In this document: one piece after another, positions 37,700 through 45,408 of the stretch
How positions within the stretch are numbered: position 1 is the first letter of the stretch
Layout of the letters: each line of letters opens with the position of its first letter
Assembly: GCF_015207985.1 (NCBI RefSeq)
Contig: NZ_JADEVV010000006.1
Span: 1 to 64,000, forward strand
Length of the DNA: 64,000 nt
Reading direction: 5' to 3'
Source of the DNA: Synechocystis salina LEGE 00031
GTDB lineage: Bacteria > Cyanobacteriota > Cyanobacteriia > Cyanobacteriales > Microcystaceae
Made by a program: the position numbers and the translations under genes
The notes under the pieces: model-generated
What the model was told of the DNA's origin: nothing
Databases searched by the model: none
Seen by the model: the letters and a program-made list of their open reading frames with translations, nothing else

Positions 37700-38530
37700 A
37701 TGGCTTTTCGACCCCGCAAACGCTTTGGCCAACATTGGCTGAACCATCCACCAACTTTGCAGGCCATTGTGGCGGCGGCAGATATCCAACCCGGCGATCG
37801 CCTCTGGGAAATTGGCCCGGGCATGGGGGTTTTGACCAAGCAGTTATTAGCAACGGGCAATCCCCTGGTGGCGGTGGAGTTAGACCGGGATTTATGTCTT
37901 AAATTACGCAAAAAATTAGGGCAACGGGAAAATTTTCTGCTTTTGGAAGGAGATGTCTTAAAACTAGATTTAAACGCTTTATTACAGGATTTTCCCCAAT
38001 TTTCAGCCCCGAATAAGGTAGTGGCAAACATTCCCTACAACATCACCAGCCCCATTCTCGAACTACTACTCGGCACCATCCAAAAACCCCGATCACCTAG
38101 TTTGGCCACCATTGTTTTATTAGTACAAAAAGAAATTGCGGAACGATTAACGGCCCAACCCAGCACCAAAGCCTACGGAGCCTTGTCGGTGCGGATGCAA
38201 TACCTCGCCCGGGTGGATTGGATTGTGGATGTATCCCCCAAAGCCTTTACCCCGCCGCCCAAAGTGGATTCCGCTGTTATTCGCTTAACTCCCTACCCCG
38301 TAGATCAGTTACCAGGCGATCGCCGTTTATTGGATCAACTCCTCCGACTGGGGTTCGCCAATCGCCGTAAAATGTTACGCAATAACCTCAAGGGATTAAT
38401 TGCCCCGGAACAGTTAACTACCGTATTAGAACAGTTAGCCTTGCCGAGTACTGCCCGGGCGGAAGACTTGAGCCTAGAACAATGGTTAGAGTTAACTAAT
38501 TTGTTGCCGACTTTCTTTTCCCCAACCTGA
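37700..38530 (+). CDS. rsmA: 16S rRNA (adenine1518-N6/adenine1519-N6)-dimethyltransferase RsmA/KsgA
   Basis: 276 residues from the ATG at 37700 (MAFRPRKRFGQHWLNH). Upstream codons in frame do not fit the family. The SAM motif is LWEIGPGMGVLTKQLL and the catalytic NxxY motif is NIPYNI. The C-terminal helical domain contains FANRRKMLRNNL. It dimethylates two adenines near the 3' end of 16S rRNA. The stop codon overlaps an ATG (TGATG at 38528-38532) that starts a relic of ispE. This shows that rsmA and ispE were once overlapping, translationally coupled genes. The last part of this gene is repeated in degraded form at 39484-39572. Confidence 0.95.
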   Translation: MAFRPRKRFGQHWLNHPPTLQAIVAAADIQPGDRLWEIGPGMGVLTKQLLATGNPLVAVELDRDLCLKLRKKLGQRENFLLLEGDVLKLDLNALLQDFPQFSAPNKVVANIPYNITSPILELLLGTIQKPRSPSLATIVLLVQKEIAERLTAQPSTKAYGALSVRMQYLARVDWIVDVSPKAFTPPPKVDSAVIRLTPYPVDQLPGDRRLLDQLLRLGFANRRKMLRNNLKGLIAPEQLTTVLEQLALPSTARAEDLSLEQWLELTNLLPTFFSPT

Positions 38531-38595
38531 TGCATTACTACACCCTCCACGCCCCGCCAAAATCAATCTTTTCCTGGAAATTCTTGGCGATCGCC
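38354..38595 (+). repeat. Left copy of the duplicated rsmA-ispE junction
   Basis: This stretch spans the rsmA 3' part and the first 66 bases of an ispE copy. It matches 39487-39639. The first 24 bases are identical in both copies. A middle part is deleted in the right copy. The last 66/67 bases align with 3 substitutions and a one-base gap. The match ends exactly with GGCGATCGCC (38586-38595). The two copies flank xisH-xisI as direct repeats. Confidence 0.88.
38530..38595 (+). pseudogene. Relic of the ispE 5' end
   Basis: Begins with an ATG overlapping the rsmA stop and reproduces the first 22 codons of the intact ispE at 39573. Within CACGCCCC-GCC one C is missing relative to the intact copy, giving a frameshift. 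Three substitutions are also present. After the HIP1 palindrome the sequence is unrelated. It cannot encode a kinase; the functional gene is 1 kb downstream. Confidence 0.88.
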
Positions 38596-38728
38596 AAGCA
38601 AATTATGGCTATCACTGACGGCGGATCAAGTTTTGCTAGAAAGTTTTAGATTTATGTTTGTAGTTCTTACAGTTATGGGATCTTTAATCCAGCTTTTCGA
38701 ATAGATTAAAATTAAATTCTAGCAACCT
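38596..38728. other. AT-rich spacer upstream of xisH
   Basis: 133 bases unique to the inserted segment, with no gene. It is AT-rich, unlike the flanking genes, and presumably carries the xisH-xisI promoter. TAAATTCTAGC occurs at 38713-38723 just before the xisH ATG. No good Shine-Dalgarno precedes that ATG. Confidence 0.4.
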
Positions 38729-39145
38729 ATGCCAGCCAAAGATATTTTCCACGACTGTGTTAAAAATGCTTTGATTAAGGAAGGATGGACGATCACGGAA
38801 GACCCCCTGAGCTTGAAAATAGGCAAAAAGGATCTGTTTGTTGATTTGGCGGCGGAAAAGTTGCTGATTGCAGAAAAACAGAATCGCAGAATTGCGGTAG
38901 AGATTAAAAGTTTTATTGGTACATCGGAGGTGGAAGACCTTAAAAATGCTTTAGGTCAATATATTCTTTATGAAAAAATCATCAAAAGGCAATCTCTTGG
39001 TCGAGTTTTGTATCTTGCCATTAGGGACGCTATTTATAGAAAATTATTTATGGAGGAGATTGGCCAAATTTTACTAGAAGAAAACACAGTTAGATTAATT
39101 GTCTTTGACCCTGAAAAAGAGGTTATTATCCAATGGATAGGCTAG
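38729..39145 (+). CDS. xisH: XisH family protein (fdxN-element excision controlling factor type)
   Basis: 138 residues. The sequence MPAKDIFHDCVKNALIKEGW is the typical XisH opening. The fold is known to resemble restriction-endonuclease-like nucleases, and a candidate PD-(D/E)XK site is visible: D39 in LFVDLAAE and E58-x-K60 in AVEIKSF. In Anabaena, XisH and XisI are needed with the recombinase XisF to excise the fdxN element during heterocyst formation. Many cyanobacteria that do not form heterocysts carry xisH-xisI pairs without xisF, function unknown. It overlaps xisI by 13 bases. Confidence 0.9.
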   Translation: MPAKDIFHDCVKNALIKEGWTITEDPLSLKIGKKDLFVDLAAEKLLIAEKQNRRIAVEIKSFIGTSEVEDLKNALGQYILYEKIIKRQSLGRVLYLAIRDAIYRKLFMEEIGQILLEENTVRLIVFDPEKEVIIQWIG

Positions 39146-39468
39146 CTAAACATCGCCAAATTATTGAGAAAGTCCTAACTCCCTATGCCAATATTTCCTA
39201 TGCCAACGCCGAAATTAAAAATCGTCTTGTCATTGATGAAACCCATGATCAATACCTAATTATTTCCGAAGGTTGGCAACGGAACCAACGCTATCACAGT
39301 GTTCTAATTCATCTGGAAATTATTGACGGTAAGCTCTGGATTCAGTGTGACAACACAGAGGATGGCATTGCCACAGAACTCGTCAGTGCAGGTATTGCCA
39401 AAGAAGAAATTGTCCTTGGCTTCCATGAGCCACAAATACGCCCCTATACTGGTTTCGCCGTTGCTTAG
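39133..39468 (+). CDS. xisI: XisI family protein
   Basis: 111 residues. The motifs YANISYANAEIKNRLVIDE, HDQYLIISEGW, RYHSVLIHLEIIDGKLWIQCDNTEDGIA and the ending VLGFHEPQIRPYTGFAVA, read in blocks, are those of XisI. The start overlaps the end of xisH by 13 bases in another frame, so the two are translated together and probably form a complex. No XisF-type recombinase is nearby; the tyrosine recombinase at 25 kb is of another class (XisF is a serine recombinase). Confidence 0.9.
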   Translation: MDRLAKHRQIIEKVLTPYANISYANAEIKNRLVIDETHDQYLIISEGWQRNQRYHSVLIHLEIIDGKLWIQCDNTEDGIATELVSAGIAKEEIVLGFHEPQIRPYTGFAVA

Positions 39469-39483
39469 AAAAAGATCAAATTA

Positions 39484-39572
39484 GGATTCGCCAATCGCCG
39501 TAAAATGTTAGGCGAGATAACTTGAGTGGTTAGATTTAACTGATTTATTGCCCCTCTTTCACCCCCAACCTA
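39484..39572 (+). pseudogene. Relic of the rsmA 3' end
   Basis: TTCGCCAATCGCCGTAAAAT and the next four bases (39487-39510) are identical to 38354-38377 inside rsmA. After that the relic jumps to a degraded version of the last 80 bases of rsmA (CTTGAG, GGTTAGA.TTAACT, TTGCC, CCCCAACCT.ATG), about 80 bases being missing. It runs directly into the intact ispE start. It cannot encode protein. Confidence 0.85.
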
Positions 39573-39639
39573 ATGTATTCCTACACCCTCCACGCCCCCG
39601 CCAAAATTAATCTTTTCCTGGAAATTCTTGGCGATCGCC
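39487..39639 (+). repeat. Right copy of the duplicated rsmA-ispE junction
   Basis: Pairs with 38354-38595. This copy keeps the intact ispE side, while its rsmA side is decayed and internally deleted. The shared segment ends at GGCGATCGCC (39630-39639). Direct repeats flanking xisH-xisI could allow precise loss of the cassette by homologous recombination, which would restore a fused rsmA-ispE junction. Confidence 0.87.
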
Positions 39640-40520
39640 CCGACGGCTTCCACGAATTGGTGATGGTGTTGCAGAGCATTGCCCTGGGGGATGAAATTAC
39701 CGTGCGGGCCAACGGCACTGATGACATCCGCCTCAGTTGTGGGGACAGTCCCCTGGCCAACGATGCCACTAATTTGGCCTACCGGGCGGCCCAGTTGATG
39801 ATTAACCATTTTCCCCAGGCCCATAGTCAGTATGGCGGTGTAGATATCACCCTGACCAAGCACATTCCCATGGCGGCGGGGTTAGCAGGCGGTTCGGCCG
39901 ATGCGGCGGCGGTGTTAGTGGGTTTAGACCTGCTCTGGAATTTGGGTTTAACCAGGCCGGAATTAGAACAGTTAGCGGCCCAACTGGGTTCCGACATTCC
40001 CTTTTGCATTGGGGGCGGCACGGCGATCGCCACGGGACGGGGGGAAATCCTCGACCCCTTACCGGACGGGGATTGTTTCTGGGTGGTGTTGGCCAAACAC
40101 CGTTCCATGGAAGTTTCTACCCCCTGGGCCTACCAAACCTATCGCCAACAGTTTGGCAAAAATTACCTAAACGACGACCAATCCCAACGGGCCCGGCGTA
40201 AAACCATCCATGCGGGGCCCCTCCTCCAGGGCATTCAGCACCGCAACCCAGGGCAAATTGCCAGCCATATCCACAATGATTTAGAAAAAGTTGTGTTACC
40301 CGCCCATGAAGCTGTGGCCCAGTTACGCCAGGCCTTACAGTCCGCGGGGGGATTGGGCACCATGATGTCCGGCTCCGGCCCCAGCGTTTTTACCCTCTGT
40401 CAGGATCAAGCGACCGCAGAACAGGTGTTGGCGATCGCCAAAGAAAAATTAAACGACCCCGATGTGGATTTTTGGTTAACCCACACCATCGGCCATGGCA
40501 TTCAAATTATTGATCACTGA
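39573..40520 (+). CDS. ispE: 4-diphosphocytidyl-2-C-methyl-D-erythritol kinase
   Basis: 315 residues. The enzyme phosphorylates CDP-ME in the non-mevalonate (MEP) isoprenoid pathway. It opens [26 protein letters not shown]. The GHMP ATP-binding loop is [20 protein letters not shown] and the C-terminal motif is [12 protein letters not shown]. Upstream it follows an rsmA relic instead of intact rsmA, so the coupling to rsmA has been lost and expression may now depend on the inserted segment. CrtE, using the pathway product, is 20 kb away. Confidence 0.94.
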   Translation: MYSYTLHAPAKINLFLEILGDRPDGFHELVMVLQSIALGDEITVRANGTDDIRLSCGDSPLANDATNLAYRAAQLMINHFPQAHSQYGGVDITLTKHIPMAAGLAGGSADAAAVLVGLDLLWNLGLTRPELEQLAAQLGSDIPFCIGGGTAIATGRGEILDPLPDGDCFWVVLAKHRSMEVSTPWAYQTYRQQFGKNYLNDDQSQRARRKTIHAGPLLQGIQHRNPGQIASHIHNDLEKVVLPAHEAVAQLRQALQSAGGLGTMMSGSGPSVFTLCQDQATAEQVLAIAKEKLNDPDVDFWLTHTIGHGIQIIDH

Positions 40521-40625
40521 AATTGGGCACTGAATCAGATCAACCAATTCCGCGAAAATTCTCCCTGGGGTAGGATAACCTAACAGGGTTTTAACCCCAG
40601 ATTGCCCGCCCTACCTCAATTCAGC

Positions 40626-41603
40626 ATGGATATTAAGCATGGCTTTGTGGACTCCATTGGCCACACCCCCTTGATTCGCCTCAACAGTTTCAGTGACGAA
40701 ACCGGCTGTGAAATTTTAGGCAAAGCGGAATTCCTCAACCCCGGCGGCTCCGTCAAAGACCGGGCGGCCCTGGGCATCATTGAAACGGCGGAAAAGCAAG
40801 GCCAGCTTAAACCAGGCGGCACCGTGGTGGAAGGCACAGCCGGTAATACGGGCATTGGTTTGGCCCATATTTGCAATGCCAAAGGCTATAAATGCTTAAT
40901 CGTCATTCCCGACACCCAATCCCAGGAAAAAATTGACCTACTGCGTACCCTCGGCGCAGAAGTGAGGACAGTGCCAGCGGTGCCCTACCGAGACCCCAAC
41001 AATTACGTCAAACTATCCGGCCGCATTGCCGCAGAACTGGATAATGCCATCTGGGCCAATCAATTTGATAATTTGGCTAACCGTGAAGCCCACTACCACA
41101 CCACCGGCCCGGAAATTTGGCAACAAACGGACGGCAAAGTGGATGCCTGGGTAGCAGCTACGGGTACTGGGGGCACCTATGCAGGGGTAGCCCTGTACCT
41201 CAAGGAACAGTCCGCAGCGGTGCAATGCGTGGTGGCGGACCCCATGGGCAGTGGCCTGTATAGCTTCGTTAAAACCGGGGAAATTAACCCCAGCGGTAAT
41301 TCCATCACTGAAGGCATTGGCAACAGTCGCATCACCGCCAATATGGAAAATGTGCCCATTGACGATGCGGTGCAAATCGATGACCCGGAAGCGTTGCGGG
41401 TGGTGTACCAACTGCTACGACAGGATGGCCTCTTTATGGGCGGCTCCGTGGGCATTAATGTGGGGGCGGCCTATGAGTTGGCCAAAAAGCTAGGGCCAGG
41501 GCACACCATTGTTACCGTACTTTGTGACGGAGGAGCCCGTTACCAATCCCGTCTTTACAACGGGGAATGGCTGGCCAGTAAGGGTTTAACCGTTCCAGAT
41601 TAG
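40626..41603 (+). CDS. cysM: Cysteine synthase (O-acetylserine sulfhydrylase family)
   Basis: 325 residues from the ATG at 40626 (MDIKHGFVDSIGHTPLIRL); a TTG eight codons upstream is less likely. PLP lysine is in NPGGSVKDRAALG. The substrate loop is EGTAGNTGIGLA, where the more usual form is EPTSGNTGIGLA. The phosphate loop is ATGTGGTYAG. It forms cysteine from O-acetylserine and sulfide. I use cysM from memory of the PCC 6803 annotation; the loop variant GTAGNTG leaves room for another substrate. It follows ispE by about 100 bases. Confidence 0.88.
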   Translation: MDIKHGFVDSIGHTPLIRLNSFSDETGCEILGKAEFLNPGGSVKDRAALGIIETAEKQGQLKPGGTVVEGTAGNTGIGLAHICNAKGYKCLIVIPDTQSQEKIDLLRTLGAEVRTVPAVPYRDPNNYVKLSGRIAAELDNAIWANQFDNLANREAHYHTTGPEIWQQTDGKVDAWVAATGTGGTYAGVALYLKEQSAAVQCVVADPMGSGLYSFVKTGEINPSGNSITEGIGNSRITANMENVPIDDAVQIDDPEALRVVYQLLRQDGLFMGGSVGINVGAAYELAKKLGPGHTIVTVLCDGGARYQSRLYNGEWLASKGLTVPD

Positions 41604-41760
41604 TTTCGGCGCCGAGGCTCTTGCTTTTTATCGGGGAACGGGGCCCATAGTGCTCCATTTGATCGTCGCCATGGAAAAAATTGGTCTAACAATCTATGCC
41701 TTTGGAAACTGCCAAAATTTTTCAGCTTAGGTTAACCGGAAATATTCTCGGTGATAGGCC

Positions 41761-42468
41761 ATGGCGATCGTTTTTCAGCTAATTATCCTGACCATAGGTT
41801 TCGCCCTCTTTCACCGCATGGGTTGGAGTTATCTCCAAGCTCTAGCTCAATACCAACCACTGCCTCCCGGTAAAAGGGGGCGATCGGGTCAAAAGGTCTA
41901 TGTGGAAGGAATGTATGGTTCAGGAACCATTTTACGGTCTCCCATTGCCCAGGAATTTTGCCTCCGCTGGCGGGTTATCGTCACCGAAAAACAAGGTAAA
42001 AACAGCATTAGCCGCCTCGACCATGGTTCCTACGGAGTGGAAAATTTTGCCATTCTACGCCGGGGCGATCGCCGTTCCTTTCTAGTTGAGCAGCAACCGG
42101 ACACTGTGCTGAAGCAGATCCATGACCTGGGGGGTCACCATGGCCCCAAACATCAATACCAACAAAACTTGCTTTGGCAGAGTAATCATCCCCAGATGGT
42201 GGAGTTTTTGCAGAACAATGGCATTAGCCCTGATAACTGGTTGGGGGTGCGACGTTCCCTCACCGTCACTGAACTATTTTGGCGCACTAACGATCCTGTT
42301 TTTGTCTTCGGTGAACTGACAGAACAAGAAGGACAGTGGTGCCTGAAAGCCCATTTGCTCAGCGACCAATCCGTGGAAAAACTCAGGCGGGTGCCTAGTC
42401 TATTCCTGTTAATTGGTGTGGTTATTCTCTTTTTTGCCGGCTTGGGGATGTTCAACCTTTGGCGCTGA
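41761..42468 (+). CDS. Membrane-anchored protein of unknown function (possibly GIDE-like)
   Basis: 235 residues. An N-terminal membrane segment (about 1-18) and a C-terminal one (about 213-232) bracket a soluble domain. The internal segment GTILRSPIAQEFCLRWRVIV ... GDRRSFLVEQQPDTVL and RRSLTVTELFWRTNDPVFVFGELTEQEGQW recall the GIDE/BAM domain of MUL1-type proteins, whose bacterial members are uncharacterised. That likeness is weak and from pattern only. The ATG at 41761 gives the clean N-terminal anchor. Confidence 0.65.
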   Translation: MAIVFQLIILTIGFALFHRMGWSYLQALAQYQPLPPGKRGRSGQKVYVEGMYGSGTILRSPIAQEFCLRWRVIVTEKQGKNSISRLDHGSYGVENFAILRRGDRRSFLVEQQPDTVLKQIHDLGGHHGPKHQYQQNLLWQSNHPQMVEFLQNNGISPDNWLGVRRSLTVTELFWRTNDPVFVFGELTEQEGQWCLKAHLLSDQSVEKLRRVPSLFLLIGVVILFFAGLGMFNLWR

Positions 42469-42518
42469 ATCTTATCCCAACGCTTAGTAATAGCAGTGAC
42501 TGGTTTACCCAACGGGCA

Positions 42519-43910
42519 TTATCGGGCCGCTACCCCCTCACTGCGGGCGGCCAACTGCACCGCACTGGCCACGGTGGTGGCAACTCGATTGTCAAAAACC
42601 GAAGGAATAATATGCTCACTATCTAGGGTGTTGCTGTGCACCAAAGAGGCGATCGCCTTGGCCGCTTCGATGCACATGCTGGTGGTGATGATACTAGCCC
42701 GACAATCAATAGCTCCCCGGAAAACCCCCGGAAAAGCGAGCACATTGTTAATTTGGTTGGGGTAATCACTGCGCCCCGTGGCAATGACCGCCGCATCCTC
42801 CTGAATTAATTCCGGTTGAATTTCCGGGATGGGATTGGCCATGGCAAACACAATCGGATCTTTGGCCATGGATTGCACCATTTCCCTGGTCACTACCCCC
42901 GGCGCACTCACCCCTAAAAAGACATCGGCTCCGGCCATGGCATCGGCCAGGGTACCTTCCGCCTCCACCGCAAAGCCCTGTTTTTTGCTGTTTAAATCGG
43001 TGCGATGTTTACCCACAATGCCCTTGGAATCGCAGATCCAAATATTTTCTGCCCCGGATTCCTGCAGTAATTCGGCGATCGCCAACCCGGCGGCCCCAGC
43101 GCCGTTGATGACAATGCGTACCTTAGCCATGGCCTTGCCGACAAACTTCAGCGCATTGAACAGGGCGGCCAGGGTAACAATGGCGGTGCCATGTTGATCG
43201 TCGTGAAATACGGGGATATTTAATTCTTTTTTGAGGCGGGCTTCAATTTCAAAGCAGCGGGGAGCGGCAATATCTTCCAAATTAATCCCCCCAAATACCG
43301 GGGCGATCGCCTTAACGGTGCGGATAATTTCCTCCGTATCCTGGGTGGCCAAACAGATGGGAAACGCATCTAGTTGGGCAAATTCTTTGAACAGCATTGC
43401 TTTCCCTTCCATCACTGGCAAGGCCGCTTCTGGCCCCAGGTTGCCCAATCCCAACACCGCACTGCCATCGGTCACCACCGCCACCGTATTACTTTTGATG
43501 GTCAGGGAGTAAACCTTATCCGGGTCCTCGGCGATCGCCCGGCAAATGCGCCCCACCCCAGGGGTATAGGCCATGGCCAAGTCCGACTGGGAAGTGAGGG
43601 GAATGCGACTGACAACGCTAATTTTTCCCTGGCGATGCAAATCAAAGGTGCGGTCAGATACCTTCAGTAATTTGACATTATCCAGAGCCTTCACCGCCCC
43701 AATAATTTTTTCCGCATGCTCACTGCTCGAAGCATCTACGGAAATTTCCCGGCGGGTGAGCTTAAGATTACTTTCAATCAAGGAAATTTGCCCAAAACTT
43801 CCCCCCGCATCGGCGATCGCCTGGGTAACGCTGGCCAAGGTGCCGGCATGGTTGGGTAGCTCCAACAGGAGGCTGACGCTATAACTCGGATTGGGGGTAA
43901 GGCTAACCAT
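42519..43910 (-). CDS. me: NAD(P)-dependent malic enzyme with N-terminal ACT domain
   Basis: 463 residues. It decarboxylates malate to pyruvate. An ACT-type regulatory domain (about 10-85, YSVSLLLELPNHAGTLASVTQA) precedes the malic domain, which has AYTPGVGRICRAIAEDP, VAVVTDGSAVLGLGNLG, GINLEDIAAPRCFEIE and PVFHDDQHGTAIV. The Rossmann domain has VINGAGAAGLAIAELL. The ACT fusion is typical of cyanobacterial and some Gram-positive enzymes and suggests amino-acid or other ligand control. It is convergent with the membrane-anchored protein upstream. Confidence 0.94.
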   Translation of the reverse strand: MVSLTPNPSYSVSLLLELPNHAGTLASVTQAIADAGGSFGQISLIESNLKLTRREISVDASSSEHAEKIIGAVKALDNVKLLKVSDRTFDLHRQGKISVVSRIPLTSQSDLAMAYTPGVGRICRAIAEDPDKVYSLTIKSNTVAVVTDGSAVLGLGNLGPEAALPVMEGKAMLFKEFAQLDAFPICLATQDTEEIIRTVKAIAPVFGGINLEDIAAPRCFEIEARLKKELNIPVFHDDQHGTAIVTLAALFNALKFVGKAMAKVRIVINGAGAAGLAIAELLQESGAENIWICDSKGIVGKHRTDLNSKKQGFAVEAEGTLADAMAGADVFLGVSAPGVVTREMVQSMAKDPIVFAMANPIPEIQPELIQEDAAVIATGRSDYPNQINNVLAFPGVFRGAIDCRASIITTSMCIEAAKAIASLVHSNTLDSEHIIPSVFDNRVATTVASAVQLAARSEGVAAR

Positions 43911-44100
43911 AGGGCGATCGAAAAAAGGTTGAAAAGCGAAAATCGATAATCTCAGGCGGCGTTTGGGTACGCAGTCTCTCCTCGATTATGCTTGATCTGT
44001 GACCTTTGCTTACCGAGGTTTGCCCTGGCTGTCAGGGTTTGCCTATCTATCCAGCCCTAGCAATCTCCCCCCAGGACCGTTTCCCGTTCGATTCCCTTTT

Positions 44101-44673
44101 ATGCAAAATTCCCCCGCCTCTTCCCGTTGGCAATTCATCAAGGAAAATATTCCCCTGCTCGTTGTGGCCCTGCTGTTGGCCCTGCTACTGCGTTTCTTTG
44201 TGGCGGAACCCCGCTACATTCCCTCCGACTCCATGCTGCCCACCCTCGAACAAGGCGATCGCCTGGTGGTGGAGAAAATTTCCTACCATTTCCATCCTCC
44301 CCAGGTTGGGGACATCATCGTGTTCCATCCGCCGGAGTTGTTGCAGGTGCAGGGCTACGACGGCAATCAAGCCTTTATCAAACGGGTCATTGCCATGCCT
44401 GGGCAAACGATAGCGGTGAATAATGGCATTGTCTACCGGGATGGACAACCCCTGGAAGAGAAATATATTTTGGAGCCGCCCCAATATAATTTGCCCGCCG
44501 TGCAGGTGCCAGAAGGTCAAGTGTTTGTCATGGGGGACAACCGCAACAACAGCAACGATTCCCATGTGTGGGGATTTTTACCCCAGGAAAACATCATCGG
44601 CCATGCCCTATTTCGCTTTTTTCCCGCCAGCCGTTGGGGGCAACTGACCGGCCCGGAATCATCGGTAGCCTAA
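44101..44673 (+). CDS. lepB: Signal peptidase I
   Basis: 190 residues from the ATG at 44101 (MQNSPASSRWQFIKENIPLL). A GTG frame from 43999 adds 34 residues rich in Pro/Leu without family support. One membrane segment (about 17-34) is followed by catalytic S44 in YIPSDSMLPTL and K94 in AFIKRVIAMPGQ. The C-terminal signature is VMGDNRNNSNDSHVWG. It removes signal peptides of exported and thylakoid-lumen proteins. Cyanobacteria usually have two such enzymes. Confidence 0.94.
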   Translation: MQNSPASSRWQFIKENIPLLVVALLLALLLRFFVAEPRYIPSDSMLPTLEQGDRLVVEKISYHFHPPQVGDIIVFHPPELLQVQGYDGNQAFIKRVIAMPGQTIAVNNGIVYRDGQPLEEKYILEPPQYNLPAVQVPEGQVFVMGDNRNNSNDSHVWGFLPQENIIGHALFRFFPASRWGQLTGPESSVA

Positions 44674-44693
44674 TCGACTCAGTTGCCAACTTT

Positions 44694-44849
44694 TTACTCA
44701 GTTTGTCGTTGGGCGATCGCCGTGAGCTCATTGGCATCAAGAATGGTAATCTTGCCTCCCCGTTGGTCGGTAAGGTACCTATTGCCAAACCAAAAAATGG
44801 GGCGAGAACTGCTCCCCAGCAAGAGCCAAAGTTTAATTCCAAATTGCAA
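44694..44849 (-). CDS. Possible small protein (about 51 residues), TTG start
   Basis: Opposite strand between lepB and the cupin gene. The frame reads LQFGIKLWLLLG..., then FWFGNRYLTDQRGGKITIL and DANELTAIAQRQTE before a TAA. The middle (RGGKITILDANELTAI) looks protein-like rather than random, and a HIP1 site falls in the coding sense. There is no ATG and no clear Shine-Dalgarno. The start at 44849 is a guess. It could also be the end of a truncated gene. Confidence 0.33.
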   Translation of the reverse strand: MQFGIKLWLLLGSSSRPIFWFGNRYLTDQRGGKITILDANELTAIAQRQTE

Positions 44850-44869
44850 CCATTGTCTTCGAGGTTTTT

Positions 44870-45202
44870 ATGGTCAACACCATTCTTTCCCTACAACCAT
44901 CATCCACTCAATTACAAAGTCACATTGAGTATCCCCAGGCCGGCATCCTGAGTAAAGTACTACTCCAAGACCGGGTTTGTCAGTACACGCTTTTTTGTCT
45001 AGCGACAGGCACCGACATCTCAGAACACAGCACTCCCCGTAACGCCGTCGTGCAATGTCTGGAAGGCACAGGAGAACTGAGCTTGGACGGCCAAAACATT
45101 ACCCTGGAACCAGGCGTGTGGGTGGTGATGCCGGCCAATGCGCCCCATGCTCTCAAAGCGACGTCCAACTTGGCCTTTTTACTTACCCTCAGTCAGCCCT
45201 AG
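44870..45202 (+). CDS. Cupin domain protein
   Basis: 110 residues forming a single small beta-barrel. The cupin motif 1 is reduced (GTDISEHSTPRNAVVQCLEGTGELSLDG), with one His where two are usual, and motif 2 is PGVWVVMPANAPHAL. Metal binding through one or two histidines is possible. Function unknown. It sits after lepB and before pnp, on the same strand, with 167 and 206 bases of spacing. Confidence 0.83.
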   Translation: MVNTILSLQPSSTQLQSHIEYPQAGILSKVLLQDRVCQYTLFCLATGTDISEHSTPRNAVVQCLEGTGELSLDGQNITLEPGVWVVMPANAPHALKATSNLAFLLTLSQP

Positions 45203-45408
45203 ACCCCAATCTGACCAACGGTTCTCTATTCCCATAGCGCAACAAAAAAGTTCAACCAGCTCGGAAAAAGCCCTAAGGCCAAGGGGAATCCTGGCAAAGA
45301 TAGGGATCATGCCCAGGCGATCGCCGTTTGGTCGGCCCAGGGTTCGTCAATGGTGTTAGGATCTGCTGAGAAGAAGAAACGTCATAGCACATAAGGAAAA
45401 CACGTTAA

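Noticed and set aside
38713-38723. TAAATTCTAGC just before xisH is identical to 24672-24682 before the RHH gene.
   Set aside because: A shared 11-mer in AT-rich DNA of this size is unusual but not compelling, and only one TCTAG copy is present near xisH, against six at the other locus. Common regulation is not supported.
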